Source: Pseudomonas plecoglossicida NBRC 103162 = DSM 15088
GTDB lineage: Bacteria > Pseudomonadota > Gammaproteobacteria > Pseudomonadales > Pseudomonadaceae
Direction of reading: 5' to 3'
DNA length: 64,000 bases
Assembly: GCF_000730665.1 (NCBI RefSeq)
Contig: NZ_BBIV01000011.1
Location: 62,001-126,000, forward strand
The position numbers and the translations under genes were made by a program. Below, one piece after another: positions 25,932-35,243 of the stretch; the stretch's first letter is position 1; each line of letters starts with the position of its first letter. The notes below the pieces were generated by a model. The model worked only from the letters and a program-made list of their open reading frames with translations, had not been told where the DNA came from and searched no databases.

Positions 25932-27080
25932 ATGAGCCTGAACATCTTCTGGTTCCTCCCTACCCACGGTGACGGCAAGTACCTGGGCACTTCCGACGGC
26001 GCCCGCGCGGTCGACCATGGCTACCTGCAGCAGATTGCCCAGGCCGCCGACCGTCTTGGCTTCGGTGGGGTGCTGATCCCGACCGGTCGTTCCTGCGAGG
26101 ACTCCTGGCTGGTGGCGGCATCGCTGATCCCGGTGACCCAGCACCTGAAATTCCTGGTGGCCTTGCGTCCGGGCATCATTTCGCCGACCGTGGCGGCACG
26201 CCAGGCCGCAACCCTCGACCGCCTGTCCAACGGCCGCGCGCTGTTCAACCTGGTCACCGGTGGCGACCCTGACGAACTGGCTGGTGATGGCCTGCACCTG
26301 AACCATCAGGAGCGCTACGAGGCCTCGGTCGAATTCACCCGCATCTGGCGCAAGGTGCTGGAAGGCGAAAACGTCGACTACGACGGCAAGCACATCCAGG
26401 TGAAGGGCGCCAAGCTGCTCTACCCGCCGATTCAGCAGCCGCGCCCGCCGCTGTACTTCGGTGGGTCGTCTGGAGCCGCCCAGGACCTGGCCGCCGAGCA
26501 GGTCGAGCTCTACCTGACCTGGGGCGAGCCACCGGCCGCGGTGGCCGAGAAGATTGCCCAGGTACGGGAAAAGGCCGCCGCCCAAGGCCGCGAAGTACGC
26601 TTCGGGATCCGCTTGCACGTGATCGTGCGGGAAACCAACGACGAAGCCTGGGCCGCCGCCGACCGCCTGATCTCGCACCTGGACGACGACACCATCGCTC
26701 GCGCCCAGGCGTCGCTGGCGCGCTTCGACTCGGTCGGCCAGCAGCGCATGGCTGCGCTGCATGGCGGCAACCGTGACAACCTGGAAGTCAGCCCCAACCT
26801 GTGGGCCGGTGTCGGCCTGGTGCGTGGCGGCGCAGGTACCGCGCTGGTCGGCGATGGCCCGACCGTGGCGGCGCGGGTCAAGGAGTATGCCGAGCTGGGC
26901 ATCGATACTTTCATCTTCTCCGGGTATCCACACCTGGAAGAGTCCTACCGCGTGGCCGAACTGTTGTTCCCGCACCTTGATGTGCAACGCCCGGAACAGC
27001 CGAAAACCGGCGGCTACGTGAGCCCATTCGGCGAGATGGTGGCCAACGACATCCTGCCCAAATCCGTGTCGCAGAGCTGA
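25932..27080 (+). CDS. ssuD: FMNH2-dependent alkanesulfonate monooxygenase SsuD
   Basis: A 382-residue luciferase-like monooxygenase that converts an alkanesulfonate, O2 and FMNH2 to aldehyde and sulfite in the cytosol. The opening [12 protein letters not shown] and the Asn-Leu-Val-Thr-Gly-Gly-Asp stretch near 112 match SsuD. Length equals that of the E. coli enzyme (381). It needs reduced FMN from a partner reductase, normally SsuE, and that gene is not in this operon. GAGGAG precedes the ATG. Confidence 0.93.
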   Translation: MSLNIFWFLPTHGDGKYLGTSDGARAVDHGYLQQIAQAADRLGFGGVLIPTGRSCEDSWLVAASLIPVTQHLKFLVALRPGIISPTVAARQAATLDRLSNGRALFNLVTGGDPDELAGDGLHLNHQERYEASVEFTRIWRKVLEGENVDYDGKHIQVKGAKLLYPPIQQPRPPLYFGGSSGAAQDLAAEQVELYLTWGEPPAAVAEKIAQVREKAAAQGREVRFGIRLHVIVRETNDEAWAAADRLISHLDDDTIARAQASLARFDSVGQQRMAALHGGNRDNLEVSPNLWAGVGLVRGGAGTALVGDGPTVAARVKEYAELGIDTFIFSGYPHLEESYRVAELLFPHLDVQRPEQPKTGGYVSPFGEMVANDILPKSVSQS

Positions 27081-27090
27081 GGACAGGGCC

Positions 27091-27888
27091 ATGAGTCGTG
27101 CAACGTCCTCCACCCTGGCCCAGCGCCTGGCGCCGTGGGCACTGCCGCTGGCGCTGCTGGCGGTCTGGCAGCTGGCAGTCAGCGCGGGCTGGCTGTCGAC
27201 ACGCATCCTGCCGGCGCCGAGCGCGGTGGTCAGCGCAGGTGTCGAGCTGGTGCGCAGCGGCGAGATCTGGAGCCACCTGGCCATCAGCGGATGGCGAGCC
27301 GGCCTGGGCTTCCTGATCGGCGGCAGCCTCGGCCTGGTGCTGGGCTTCATCACCGGCCTGTCGAACTGGGGCGAACGCCTGCTCGACAGTTCGGTGCAGA
27401 TGATCCGCAACGTGCCGCACTTGGCGCTGATCCCGCTGGTGATCCTGTGGTTCGGTATCGACGAGTCGGCGAAGATTTTCCTGGTCGCGCTCGGCACCTT
27501 GTTCCCGATCTACCTGAACACCTACCACGGCATCCGCAATGTCGACCCGGCGCTGGTCGAGATGGCGCGCAGTTATGGCCTGTCGGGCTTCGGTCTGTTT
27601 CGCCAGGTGATCCTGCCGGGCGCGCTGCCGTCGATCCTGGTCGGCGTGCGCTTTGCCCTGGGGTTCATGTGGCTGACCTTGATCGTCGCGGAAACTATTT
27701 CGGCGAATGCCGGCATCGGCTACCTGGCGATGAATGCCCGTGAATTCCTGCAGACCGACGTGGTGGTCCTGGCGATCGTCCTGTACGCCGTGCTCGGCAA
27801 GCTTGCCGACCTCGCCGCCCGCGGCCTGGAGCGTGTCTGGCTGCGCTGGCACCCGGCCTACCAAGTGGCGAAGAAGGAGGGCGCATGA
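27091..27888 (+). CDS. ssuC: Sulfonate ABC transporter permease SsuC
   Basis: A 265-residue inner-membrane permease with six hydrophobic segments, homologous to TauC. The segment [11 protein letters not shown] near 108-118 is the SsuC counterpart of the TauC motif, and the coupling loop reads Glu-Met-Ala-Arg-Ser-Tyr-Gly. It begins 10 bases after ssuD and overlaps ssuB by four, so all are co-translated. Confidence 0.92.
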   Translation: MSRATSSTLAQRLAPWALPLALLAVWQLAVSAGWLSTRILPAPSAVVSAGVELVRSGEIWSHLAISGWRAGLGFLIGGSLGLVLGFITGLSNWGERLLDSSVQMIRNVPHLALIPLVILWFGIDESAKIFLVALGTLFPIYLNTYHGIRNVDPALVEMARSYGLSGFGLFRQVILPGALPSILVGVRFALGFMWLTLIVAETISANAGIGYLAMNAREFLQTDVVVLAIVLYAVLGKLADLAARGLERVWLRWHPAYQVAKKEGA

Positions 27889-28697
27889 CCGTGCTCAAGG
27901 AACAACCGCCGCGCTTGTTGCGGGGCATTCCGCTGGCGTCCAACGGCCTGCGCAAGACGTTCGGCCAGCGTGAAGTGCTGCGCGGTATCGACCTGCACAT
28001 TCCGGCCGGACAGTTCGTCGCCATCGTCGGCCGCAGTGGTTGCGGCAAGAGCACCTTGCTGCGGCTGCTGGCCGGGCTCGACCAGCCCAGCGCCGGTGAA
28101 CTGCTGGCCGGCGCCGCACCGCTGGCAGATGCCCGCGAGGATACCCGCCTGATGTTCCAGGATGCGCGCTTGCTGCCCTGGAAGAAGGTCATCGACAACG
28201 TCGGTCTGGGCCTGCGTGGCGACTGGCGCCAACCTGCGCTGGATGCCCTGGAGGCGGTCGGCCTGGCTGACCGTGCCAATGAATGGCCGGCGGCGCTGTC
28301 CGGTGGCCAGAAACAGCGTGTGGCCCTGGCCCGCGCTTTGATCCACCAGCCGCGCCTGTTGCTGCTGGACGAGCCGCTGGGCGCGCTGGATGCGTTGACC
28401 CGAATCGAGATGCAGCAGCTGATCGAACGCCTCTGGCGCCAGCACGGCTTTACCGTGCTGCTGGTGACCCACGACGTCAGTGAGGCCGTCGCGGTGGCCG
28501 ACCGGGTGGTGTTGATCGAGGACGGCGAGGTCGGCCTGGACCTCAATGTCGAACTGGCAAGGCCCAGGGCGCGTGGTTCGCACCGCCTGGCCGCGCTGGA
28601 AAGCGAAGTGCTCGACCGTGTTCTGTCGGCCCCGGGCACTGCGCCCGAGCCGGACCCTGTAGCCCCTTTGCCCACGCAACTGCGTTGGGCGCACTGA
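27885..28697 (+). CDS. ssuB: Sulfonate ABC transporter ATP-binding protein SsuB
   Basis: A 270-residue ABC ATPase. Walker [10 protein letters not shown] (49-57), the signature Leu-Ser-Gly-Gly-Gln-Lys-Gln-Arg and Walker B Leu-Leu-Leu-Asp-Glu-Pro are present. It carries an N-terminal extension of about 20 residues before the ABC core, usual for Pseudomonas SsuB. It partners SsuC and SsuA. Confidence 0.92.
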   Translation: MTVLKEQPPRLLRGIPLASNGLRKTFGQREVLRGIDLHIPAGQFVAIVGRSGCGKSTLLRLLAGLDQPSAGELLAGAAPLADAREDTRLMFQDARLLPWKKVIDNVGLGLRGDWRQPALDALEAVGLADRANEWPAALSGGQKQRVALARALIHQPRLLLLDEPLGALDALTRIEMQQLIERLWRQHGFTVLLVTHDVSEAVAVADRVVLIEDGEVGLDLNVELARPRARGSHRLAALESEVLDRVLSAPGTAPEPDPVAPLPTQLRWAH

Positions 28698-28741
28698 ATG
28701 ACTCACTTACCCGACTGAAGCCAAAGAGAAGGAATCAAGCC

Positions 28742-28957
28742 ATGACCATCAAAGCGATCAACGTACGTAACCAGTTCAAAGGCACCGTGAAGGAGATCCT
28801 CGAAGGCCCGGTGCTGTCGGAAATCGACGTGCAGACGGCCTCGGGTATCGTCACGTCGGTGATTACCACGCGTTCGGTGAAGGAGCTGGAACTGCAGGTG
28901 GGCAGCGAGGTGATTGCCTTCGTCAAATCTACCGAAGTATCCATTGCTAAACTGTGA
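28742..28957 (+). CDS. ssuF: TOBE/Mop-domain protein SsuF
   Basis: A 71-residue single TOBE (molbindin) domain, opening Met-Thr-Ile-Lys-Ala-Ile-Asn-Val-Arg-Asn-Gln-Phe-Lys-Gly. Molbindins bind molybdate in oligomers; SsuF is a known last gene of Pseudomonas ssu operons and is needed for full use of some sulfonates, though its exact task is unclear. The ATG at 28742 has AGAAGGA upstream; the in-frame start at 28685 lies inside the ssuB end. An 8-bp inverted repeat (CCTGTGAG/CTCACAGG, 28960-29003) follows the stop. Confidence 0.88.
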   Translation: MTIKAINVRNQFKGTVKEILEGPVLSEIDVQTASGIVTSVITTRSVKELELQVGSEVIAFVKSTEVSIAKL

Positions 28958-29055
28958 TGCCTGTGAGCACCACGCCTTCACCTGTCGCAATGACACTCAC
29001 AGGTACACCCTTGCCTTGAACGCATTGGTGCACCTGTGGGTGAACAGCGTTGACC

Positions 29056-32000
29056 TCACACCTCGGCTGGACGTAACCCGCCAAACAGTTTGCCGGCCTG
29101 GCTTTCAGTCAAGACGCCTCGCCATACGCCAGCTCGCTGATTGACCTCGGCAGCCAGCTTGAGGTGACCGGCCTCCAGGCGAGCGAAGCCCTGTTTTGGC
29201 CGATTCTTGAAATGGAAGTGGGCATACCAGAGAGGATCACCGGTGGTCTTGTCGTCGATGCGATATTCCTCCAGGTACTCGATGGCGTTCCCCTGCTTGT
29301 TCTTTGCCGGCTCCAGCGTTCGGGACCAATGAATGCAGACTTCCTCTTGAACATGCAGATATTCCAAATGACCGAAACCAGGTTGCTGGGCGATCTTGGT
29401 CTGTTCGATGCGCAATTGCTGGCCTGTACGCTCCAGATTCTTCGCGCTGTTCTGGAGATCCAGGGCCACGGCTCGCTGAACATCCTCAAGACGCTCTCCA
29501 CCTTTACGCGTGATGCTTTGCGCAAGTTCCTTGAGAGTGGCGGCGTAGCCATTGGCAAGATCTTCCAGGCTGGCTGGCGTCATGTTGAGTGCCTGGTACT
29601 GCCGAAGCTTCGCATGCTGGGCGGCGGCCCCCTTCAGCCGCTTTCCGGCCATGGCCAGCAGTGACGACATGCTGATCAAGGACTCAGAGGGTTGGCGGAT
29701 GCTCGATTGCCAAAGGTTGTTGGCTGACTGGGTGAATGTGGTAGTTCCCGCTTCGTCGAGGCGGCTGCCGACCTGTATCTGAACCTGACCATCAACGCGG
29801 ACTTCGTGGCCGATCAATTGTTGTTGATCCACGGTGTCGAAGATGCGTGGTTTGCTTGAACCGCGTTTGGCAGCTTTCGCTCGACTGATGGGCGCGGATG
29901 CGGAAAGTGCTTCATCGACCTCGGCTACCAGCTTCTTCAAATCTTTGCGCAGCCATTGGGTACTTTGTGGCGTGACGAGTGTTGGGAAGCTGTCTTGCCA
30001 TGTGGTCATGTAATTGTCGTAGCGCTGGTAGCGAGCTTTGACCTGTTGCAGAAATTTGTACCGTTGGGCTCGGCTCAAGTCTGCGGCGGGAAGATCTTGG
30101 TGGCTGAACAGTTGGTGGCGCAACTCCAGGAGTTCCCGCCGCACCTGCCTCATCAGCAACAGTAGATCATCGCTGAACGAGCCCGGAGTCCGAATGATGT
30201 TGCCAGCCTGAATGGACAGGCGGAAGGTGCGAAATCCGTTCGGATCCAGCGGAATGTCGAAGGTGTCGAGCCGTCTCTGGTAATCGGTAAGATGACCGCC
30301 CCGCAGCGTCTCGGTTACCTTGGCAGTTCTGTGCAGTTCTTCTTCCATCCGTGAGAGCGATTGGCAAAGTTTTTCCTGCGCGACACTCAATTGCCGATGA
30401 TATTCGAGGACCTCGTCGAGGTTGTTGGGCGAAGCATCTTCGAGTTTTTTCACCTGGTTGAATTGATGCTGCATTTGTAGGTGGCGTTGCTGGACGAGGG
30501 CGGGGTGCTGTCTGCCCAGACCTGAGGCGACCTCATCGCGCATACCCTGGTAAAGGCGTCCCAACTCCGCTCTTATCCTGCGCAGAGCCTCCAGGCTCTC
30601 GAAGCTGAACTTCACGAATGATTCCAGTTGATCGACGGACTCTTGCAGAGCGCGTTGTAACGAGGCTAATTCAACCGGGTGGTCAGAGGAGGCACTGAGT
30701 GCTTGCTTAAATGCTCTGAGCTTCGCGTTCAGGGTGTCGACCTGGGCTTTGCGTTTGTCCACGATGTCCTGGACGACTTGCCTGGGTGAACGTAATGCAG
30801 GTTGTCGTCCAGTGTAGGTACGCAAAGTCTCCCAGCCTTGTTGGTACAGCCTGGCGAGATAGGCGCCGCCACCCGCCAATCCGCTGTCGACCAATCGCCC
30901 GCTCAAGCCTCCATGAGTCGTCCAGGTGCCCTGCTCATCAAGCCGGATCGGTTGTTTGTATCTGCGTGAAGAACCGCCCTTGAGCCGCCAGGTGAGATAG
31001 GTGGTGTCCCATTCCACCAGGTAATGCATTTCTTGATGCCGGATGTAGTCGCCGCCACTCTCCACATGGCGGTAGACGCCTTTGCCATACGCCTCAGGGT
31101 GGTTGATCCAAGGGCCTGTTGGCGCTTCTGTGGTGTAGCCGTCGAAAGGGTCAGGGCGCGCTTGTCGGGTCACACTCGTGGAGCGCAGGCCTGCAAGCTG
31201 TTGGCGGTTGTGGGTGCGCGTACGCGCTTGAGTGCCTGAGGGATGAAAGGATGTGGTGACCACCACGTCGAAGAGGGCATCGACCAGCGATTGGAAAACG
31301 CTGTTCAGGTGTTCGATCCCTTCGCCGGGGGCGCCTCGCAAGAAAGCTTCCACGCTTTCCTTGGCAGCGTGCCAGCCGTCGTACAGTGCCACTAGGGTGC
31401 CAACACCCGGGATAAAACCCACTGCCAGTTTGATGTAGTCGTATACTCGCCCGTGGCGGATTGCTTCCTTTTCCAGATACAAGTCGACCTGGCTGCGAGA
31501 CGAAGCGCGGTGCTTCGTGATCAGACGCCCCATCAACAGGTTGATCTGCATTTGGGCAAACGACTCCGAGCGGGTTTCGCCGATTGCGATGAACCCTGAA
31601 AGTCGCTTCAGCAGTGCCTGGTCAATGTAGGACAAGTGGGTGCTGCTATCACCATCGAGCGGGCGGCTGGCGAGGTAAGTGCGCATGTCCGTGTCCATGG
31701 CCAGGTTTTCCAGCGCCTGACAGGCCGCCTCACGGCTGGCGTACTGGCTTATGACCTTGCCGTTCGGTGCGTCGGGCATGAGTACTAGCAGGGGACCCTC
31801 AGAAGGTTCGAGCAGAAACATACCGGAGAGGGTTAGCTGATGACTGGACCCGTCAGGGGCGGTGCCGGGTCGTAGCACAAGACTGTGATGCCTGACCGTG
31901 GGAGTGCGGGAGGCATCAAGTTGTTCCTGGCAGTACAGTTCGAGTACCTTTTTGCCAGCTTCGTCCAAAGCCTGTGGCTGGCTGAGTGCCAGGATCTTGA

Positions 32001-34536
32001 GCTGATGCTCGAAGGGCCTGCGCAAGGTTTCCTGGCGCCATTGGGCCTCCCAATCGGTCTGCCCGCCATCACCCTTGAAGGCATCGAGAATTTTTTGCTC
32101 ATAGGCACCTGCCAGGTCCAGGGTTTTTACCAGGTTGGCTATGGTCGAAAGGGTGATCTTCTGCTTCAGCTCTGGGTCGGATACCGAGTCGTCGAAGATG
32201 ATATTGGCATTGCCAAGGCGCAAGGTGAGGTCATCGTTCAGTGCCCAGAGCAGGAATTCCTCCAGGGGTACATGGCTGCGCTCGGCACTGAATGTCGTGA
32301 CTATCTTGTAGGCGTGTCCGAAGCCGGACTCTGGTACTGGCTCCCGTTTCTTGCCCGTGTAGTCGGCGATGTCCAGGGTGATCTTCGGGGCTTCAGACAC
32401 TGAGAACGTGCTGCGCAGGTGGGCATTCAGTTGATTGCTGGCGAATTGCCCGCGTTCGGGCAAGTCCTTGGCCAATAATTGGCTGGAGGCCAGCATTGCA
32501 TTGCGCAGCGCGTCGACTTGTGCAGCCAGCGCAGTGCGCTGAGCAGCGTCAAGGTGGCTCAGGGGGTGGAGGTTGGTGTGCAGGTGGGAAGTTCGATTGC
32601 GTTCTGCGAGCCGTTCGAATGCTTGTTGCCTTGCGCTGTTGTTGGTTATACCGAGCTTCCAGCGCAATTGAAGCTTTGTGGCATCGTCGGCATCGGTGAG
32701 CAAGGCCAAGTGGGTCTGCGTCAAATAGTCGAACGCATGGTTGGTAATTGGAATGCTGACGAGCTTCGCTTTGGTGCCTGTGCTGTCCAATTGCTCCAGC
32801 AATGCCTCGCTATCCTGGGGCCAGGCGCTTTCCAGCAACATTTCCGGCCAAGCGCCGTAAAGCGTATTCAGCAGATGATCGAACAGTACGTGCTCACTTT
32901 CGTAAGTAGCCAAACCACCGTCGAAGCCAGGCTTGTAGAGGAGCAGTGTGGTGTCTGGCGCTTGCATTTCTTCGTCTGGCAGCGCCTGTAGGGTCATCAG
33001 GCCAGTCAACATCCAGCTGCGATCGCCCACCACCAGCTTGAGCGCGCTGGGCATGACGGGGCGCTGAAGACTAGGTTCGGGCCTTTCCACCAGTTCATGG
33101 ACCCACTGTAGGTGTGACGAACTGAGCTCACCCAGTAGCTGCTGGAAGTCGGCTTCGAGCAGCAGGCTGCTGGCGAAGTGTTGGCTGAGGCAATCGAAGC
33201 GGCTACGGTCATCGTATGCCTGGCTCCAGCTCTGCAGGGTGATGTTTTCAGGTAAGGTGCTCAGCAGCTTTTGTAACGCGGCATCCTGCTCGTCCAATTT
33301 TGCCTGCTGTGTCCGCAAGGCGGCCATGAGGGGTGATGTTGGCTCGGTATCGTTGCCCAGATAAGCGGACAGCAACTTCTCCTGGCGATTTATCCGCTGT
33401 TTGCGCCAGCCAAGTGGCAAACGCTCATCCAGCGAGTCGAAATGAACCTCTTGCGCGGCCAGTGCTTCATCCCCGCTCACCAACATTTTCAGTTGTTGAT
33501 CCAAGGCATCGGGCAGTGCCTTTCTGAACCGAGGTTTGCACTCGGCTTCCTTCTCTTCGAGCCCTACCCAGTCCATCGGTGATTGCGGGGCTTGTAGCAG
33601 TTCGCCTTCGACCAACTGCTCTTGGTTCGTCAGGATACTGTCCAAGAGGCCGCTGAAAGCATCACCGACAAGCGACGTGACCTGGATGAATGCGCTGTCG
33701 CTTTCGCTTGCAAGGGGTGTAGAGGGGGTGCTCCACAGTTGGTGTTGGTTTTTGTGGGCCCATTCCAGCAGCGCGGCTTCGTTCTGAAAGGCACGTACTG
33801 GATTTTTGGCCATCGGCCGGTAGATCAGCCACGCTTTATCATTTGCACCGGACTGGATCAGCAACGCCCCTGGACACACGCCTACCCCCTCTCCAGGTTG
33901 GCGCCAGTGAAGCTGGGCATAGCGGCTGGCCTCGTCTAACTGGCCGATTTTCCAACCTTGTGTTTGAAGACGGTCAAGTCCGTAGTTCAGATCAAGGGTG
34001 TGACGGAAATGTTCGCGCAGGTTCTTTTCCGCGTAAGACCTGCGCGATACAGATTGGCCAGGCATACGGGTGTCCCAGTACGCAGTGGGCAGGGTCCTCT
34101 TGGGAAGTACGGATGTGAGTGCCTGCAGCCAGTGCCTTGCGCTGAATGCTGCATAGCTTGACGCCTCCTCAACTCCCCAGGTCGACCACTCGATGACAGA
34201 GTTGGTCATTGCGGGGTTGACGAGTAGGCGGGCGGCGAAATCCAGCAAGGTTATGCGGCGGTCGCGATCTTCCAGGCCACAGGTTTGCGGGTCGACTTCC
34301 AGGGCGCGGCGCAGCGCATTGTTCAGTGTGATGCGCAGTGAAGGCGCGTGATTGAACAGATCTTGCAGCGTATCGGCGGCATGGCGTCGGTGTTCGTCTG
34401 CAAGGATCAGGGCATTGCCACGGCCGGCGAGAATCCAGTCATCGCTTGGGAGCAGGAGCGTAGCAACGTTTTGAGTGTCGGTGTCGGGGATGGGTGTATC
34501 AGGAAGAGAGGGGGGGGGGTCATGGTCATGGTCCAC
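29056..34536 (-). CDS. Giant dermonecrotic-toxin-like protein (DUF6543 type)
   Basis: An 1826-residue protein of the large Pseudomonas family annotated as dermonecrotic toxin domain proteins. Function is unproven. Three copies of a short module (a hydrophobic Leu-rich strand, a Pro, then Tyr/Phe and a helix) lie at about 223-260, 528-557 and 913-945. A hydrophobic helical stretch with Gly-Phe-Ile-Pro-Gly-Val-Gly (about 1033-1054) resembles toxin translocation segments, and long predicted coiled-coil helices span 1250-1410. The closing Trp-Tyr-Ala-His-Phe-His-Phe and Gly-His-Leu-Lys-Leu motifs (1770-1793) are typical of the family. No signal peptide is seen. GC content looks lower than in the neighbours. 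The frame starts at GTG 34536, and ten C lie in codons 7-9 just after; an ATG at 34538 is in another frame. It is downstream of gshA and tetR on the same strand. Confidence 0.8.
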   Translation of the reverse strand: MDHDHDPPPSLPDTPIPDTDTQNVATLLLPSDDWILAGRGNALILADEHRRHAADTLQDLFNHAPSLRITLNNALRRALEVDPQTCGLEDRDRRITLLDFAARLLVNPAMTNSVIEWSTWGVEEASSYAAFSARHWLQALTSVLPKRTLPTAYWDTRMPGQSVSRRSYAEKNLREHFRHTLDLNYGLDRLQTQGWKIGQLDEASRYAQLHWRQPGEGVGVCPGALLIQSGANDKAWLIYRPMAKNPVRAFQNEAALLEWAHKNQHQLWSTPSTPLASESDSAFIQVTSLVGDAFSGLLDSILTNQEQLVEGELLQAPQSPMDWVGLEEKEAECKPRFRKALPDALDQQLKMLVSGDEALAAQEVHFDSLDERLPLGWRKQRINRQEKLLSAYLGNDTEPTSPLMAALRTQQAKLDEQDAALQKLLSTLPENITLQSWSQAYDDRSRFDCLSQHFASSLLLEADFQQLLGELSSSHLQWVHELVERPEPSLQRPVMPSALKLVVGDRSWMLTGLMTLQALPDEEMQAPDTTLLLYKPGFDGGLATYESEHVLFDHLLNTLYGAWPEMLLESAWPQDSEALLEQLDSTGTKAKLVSIPITNHAFDYLTQTHLALLTDADDATKLQLRWKLGITNNSARQQAFERLAERNRTSHLHTNLHPLSHLDAAQRTALAAQVDALRNAMLASSQLLAKDLPERGQFASNQLNAHLRSTFSVSEAPKITLDIADYTGKKREPVPESGFGHAYKIVTTFSAERSHVPLEEFLLWALNDDLTLRLGNANIIFDDSVSDPELKQKITLSTIANLVKTLDLAGAYEQKILDAFKGDGGQTDWEAQWRQETLRRPFEHQLKILALSQPQALDEAGKKVLELYCQEQLDASRTPTVRHHSLVLRPGTAPDGSSHQLTLSGMFLLEPSEGPLLVLMPDAPNGKVISQYASREAACQALENLAMDTDMRTYLASRPLDGDSSTHLSYIDQALLKRLSGFIAIGETRSESFAQMQINLLMGRLITKHRASSRSQVDLYLEKEAIRHGRVYDYIKLAVGFIPGVGTLVALYDGWHAAKESVEAFLRGAPGEGIEHLNSVFQSLVDALFDVVVTTSFHPSGTQARTRTHNRQQLAGLRSTSVTRQARPDPFDGYTTEAPTGPWINHPEAYGKGVYRHVESGGDYIRHQEMHYLVEWDTTYLTWRLKGGSSRRYKQPIRLDEQGTWTTHGGLSGRLVDSGLAGGGAYLARLYQQGWETLRTYTGRQPALRSPRQVVQDIVDKRKAQVDTLNAKLRAFKQALSASSDHPVELASLQRALQESVDQLESFVKFSFESLEALRRIRAELGRLYQGMRDEVASGLGRQHPALVQQRHLQMQHQFNQVKKLEDASPNNLDEVLEYHRQLSVAQEKLCQSLSRMEEELHRTAKVTETLRGGHLTDYQRRLDTFDIPLDPNGFRTFRLSIQAGNIIRTPGSFSDDLLLLMRQVRRELLELRHQLFSHQDLPAADLSRAQRYKFLQQVKARYQRYDNYMTTWQDSFPTLVTPQSTQWLRKDLKKLVAEVDEALSASAPISRAKAAKRGSSKPRIFDTVDQQQLIGHEVRVDGQVQIQVGSRLDEAGTTTFTQSANNLWQSSIRQPSESLISMSSLLAMAGKRLKGAAAQHAKLRQYQALNMTPASLEDLANGYAATLKELAQSITRKGGERLEDVQRAVALDLQNSAKNLERTGQQLRIEQTKIAQQPGFGHLEYLHVQEEVCIHWSRTLEPAKNKQGNAIEYLEEYRIDDKTTGDPLWYAHFHFKNRPKQGFARLEAGHLKLAAEVNQRAGVWRGVLTESQAGKLFGGLRPAEV
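34510..34519 (-). repeat. Homopolymeric tract of ten C near the toxin-gene start
   Basis: Ten consecutive G on the plus strand are ten C in the coding strand, at codons 7-9 counting from the GTG. Such tracts slip during replication and can switch reading frame. Slippage here is inferred, not observed. Confidence 0.9.
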
Positions 34537-34607
34537 ATTTGCGTGAGTGCTGAAGAGCGCTCATTTCAACGTCAGACCGACTACGAACGGTGTTACATGT
34601 TGCTCTC

Positions 34608-35243
34608 TCAGCGTATGTGGCGTTTCGCCAGGAACGGTGGCAGGTAGAGCCCCAGGTATGCCTCGAATACCCTCATGCCTTCCTCGGCCATGCGCGGCGT
34701 TATCTGCTCATGCAACTGCACCGAGCGCGCATACACCCGGTCGCTCAGCTCCATGGCCAGGGCAAACACATCCACATCCACAGGCATCACCGGCAGCTTG
34801 AAATGCTGGTCGAACAGCTTGTGCATCAGGTCGCCCAGTTCCATGTCGTGCTGGCGGTCGGCCTGCACCACCTCACTCAATCCATGCTGGGCGAGGATCA
34901 ACTGCCGCGCCGCGGCATCTTCGTTGTAGATGGCGAGCATGCGCTGTTCGATCAGGCGCGACAGCTGATGCCAGGTATCGAACGCGCTGCTGTCGATCGG
35001 TGCACTCAGTGCTTCACGAAACGCCCTGTGCACATCCGCGGTCAGTGCCTCAAGCAAGGCCGGCACGCTGGCGAAGAAGTGGTACACCGACGATGGCGGA
35101 ATCTGCGCCCGTTCGGCCACGCTGTAGATCGACAACGCGGCCACCCCTTGCCCGGCCAGCAGTTCGCGTGCCGCCGCCAGGATCGCTTCGATCCTGGCCT
35201 GGCTGCTGGCGCGTGGCTTGCGAGGGGTGGCGCTGCGGCTCAT
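34608..35243 (-). CDS. TetR-family transcriptional regulator
   Basis: A 211-residue repressor-type protein. The N-terminal helix-turn-helix (about 18-60) includes Gly-Val-Ala-Ala-Leu-Ser-Ile-Tyr-Ser-Val-Ala-Glu-Arg-Ala and Ser-Ser-Val-Tyr-His-Phe-Phe, the standard TetR recognition region. The C-terminal ligand domain is not assignable to a known effector. Its start shares base 35243 with the gshA stop, so the two genes touch, and the toxin-like gene begins about 70 bases after its stop. It may control gshA, the toxin-like gene or itself. Confidence 0.9.
   Translation of the reverse strand: MSRSATPRKPRASSQARIEAILAAARELLAGQGVAALSIYSVAERAQIPPSSVYHFFASVPALLEALTADVHRAFREALSAPIDSSAFDTWHQLSRLIEQRMLAIYNEDAAARQLILAQHGLSEVVQADRQHDMELGDLMHKLFDQHFKLPVMPVDVDVFALAMELSDRVYARSVQLHEQITPRMAEEGMRVFEAYLGLYLPPFLAKRHIR

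Noticed and set aside
24828..27497. Long minus-strand open frame opposite ssuA-ssuD
   Set aside because: Shadow of the ssu genes; no domain is recognisable.
28960..29003. Inverted repeat after ssuF as a terminator
   Set aside because: The stem has a long loop and no T-run follows.
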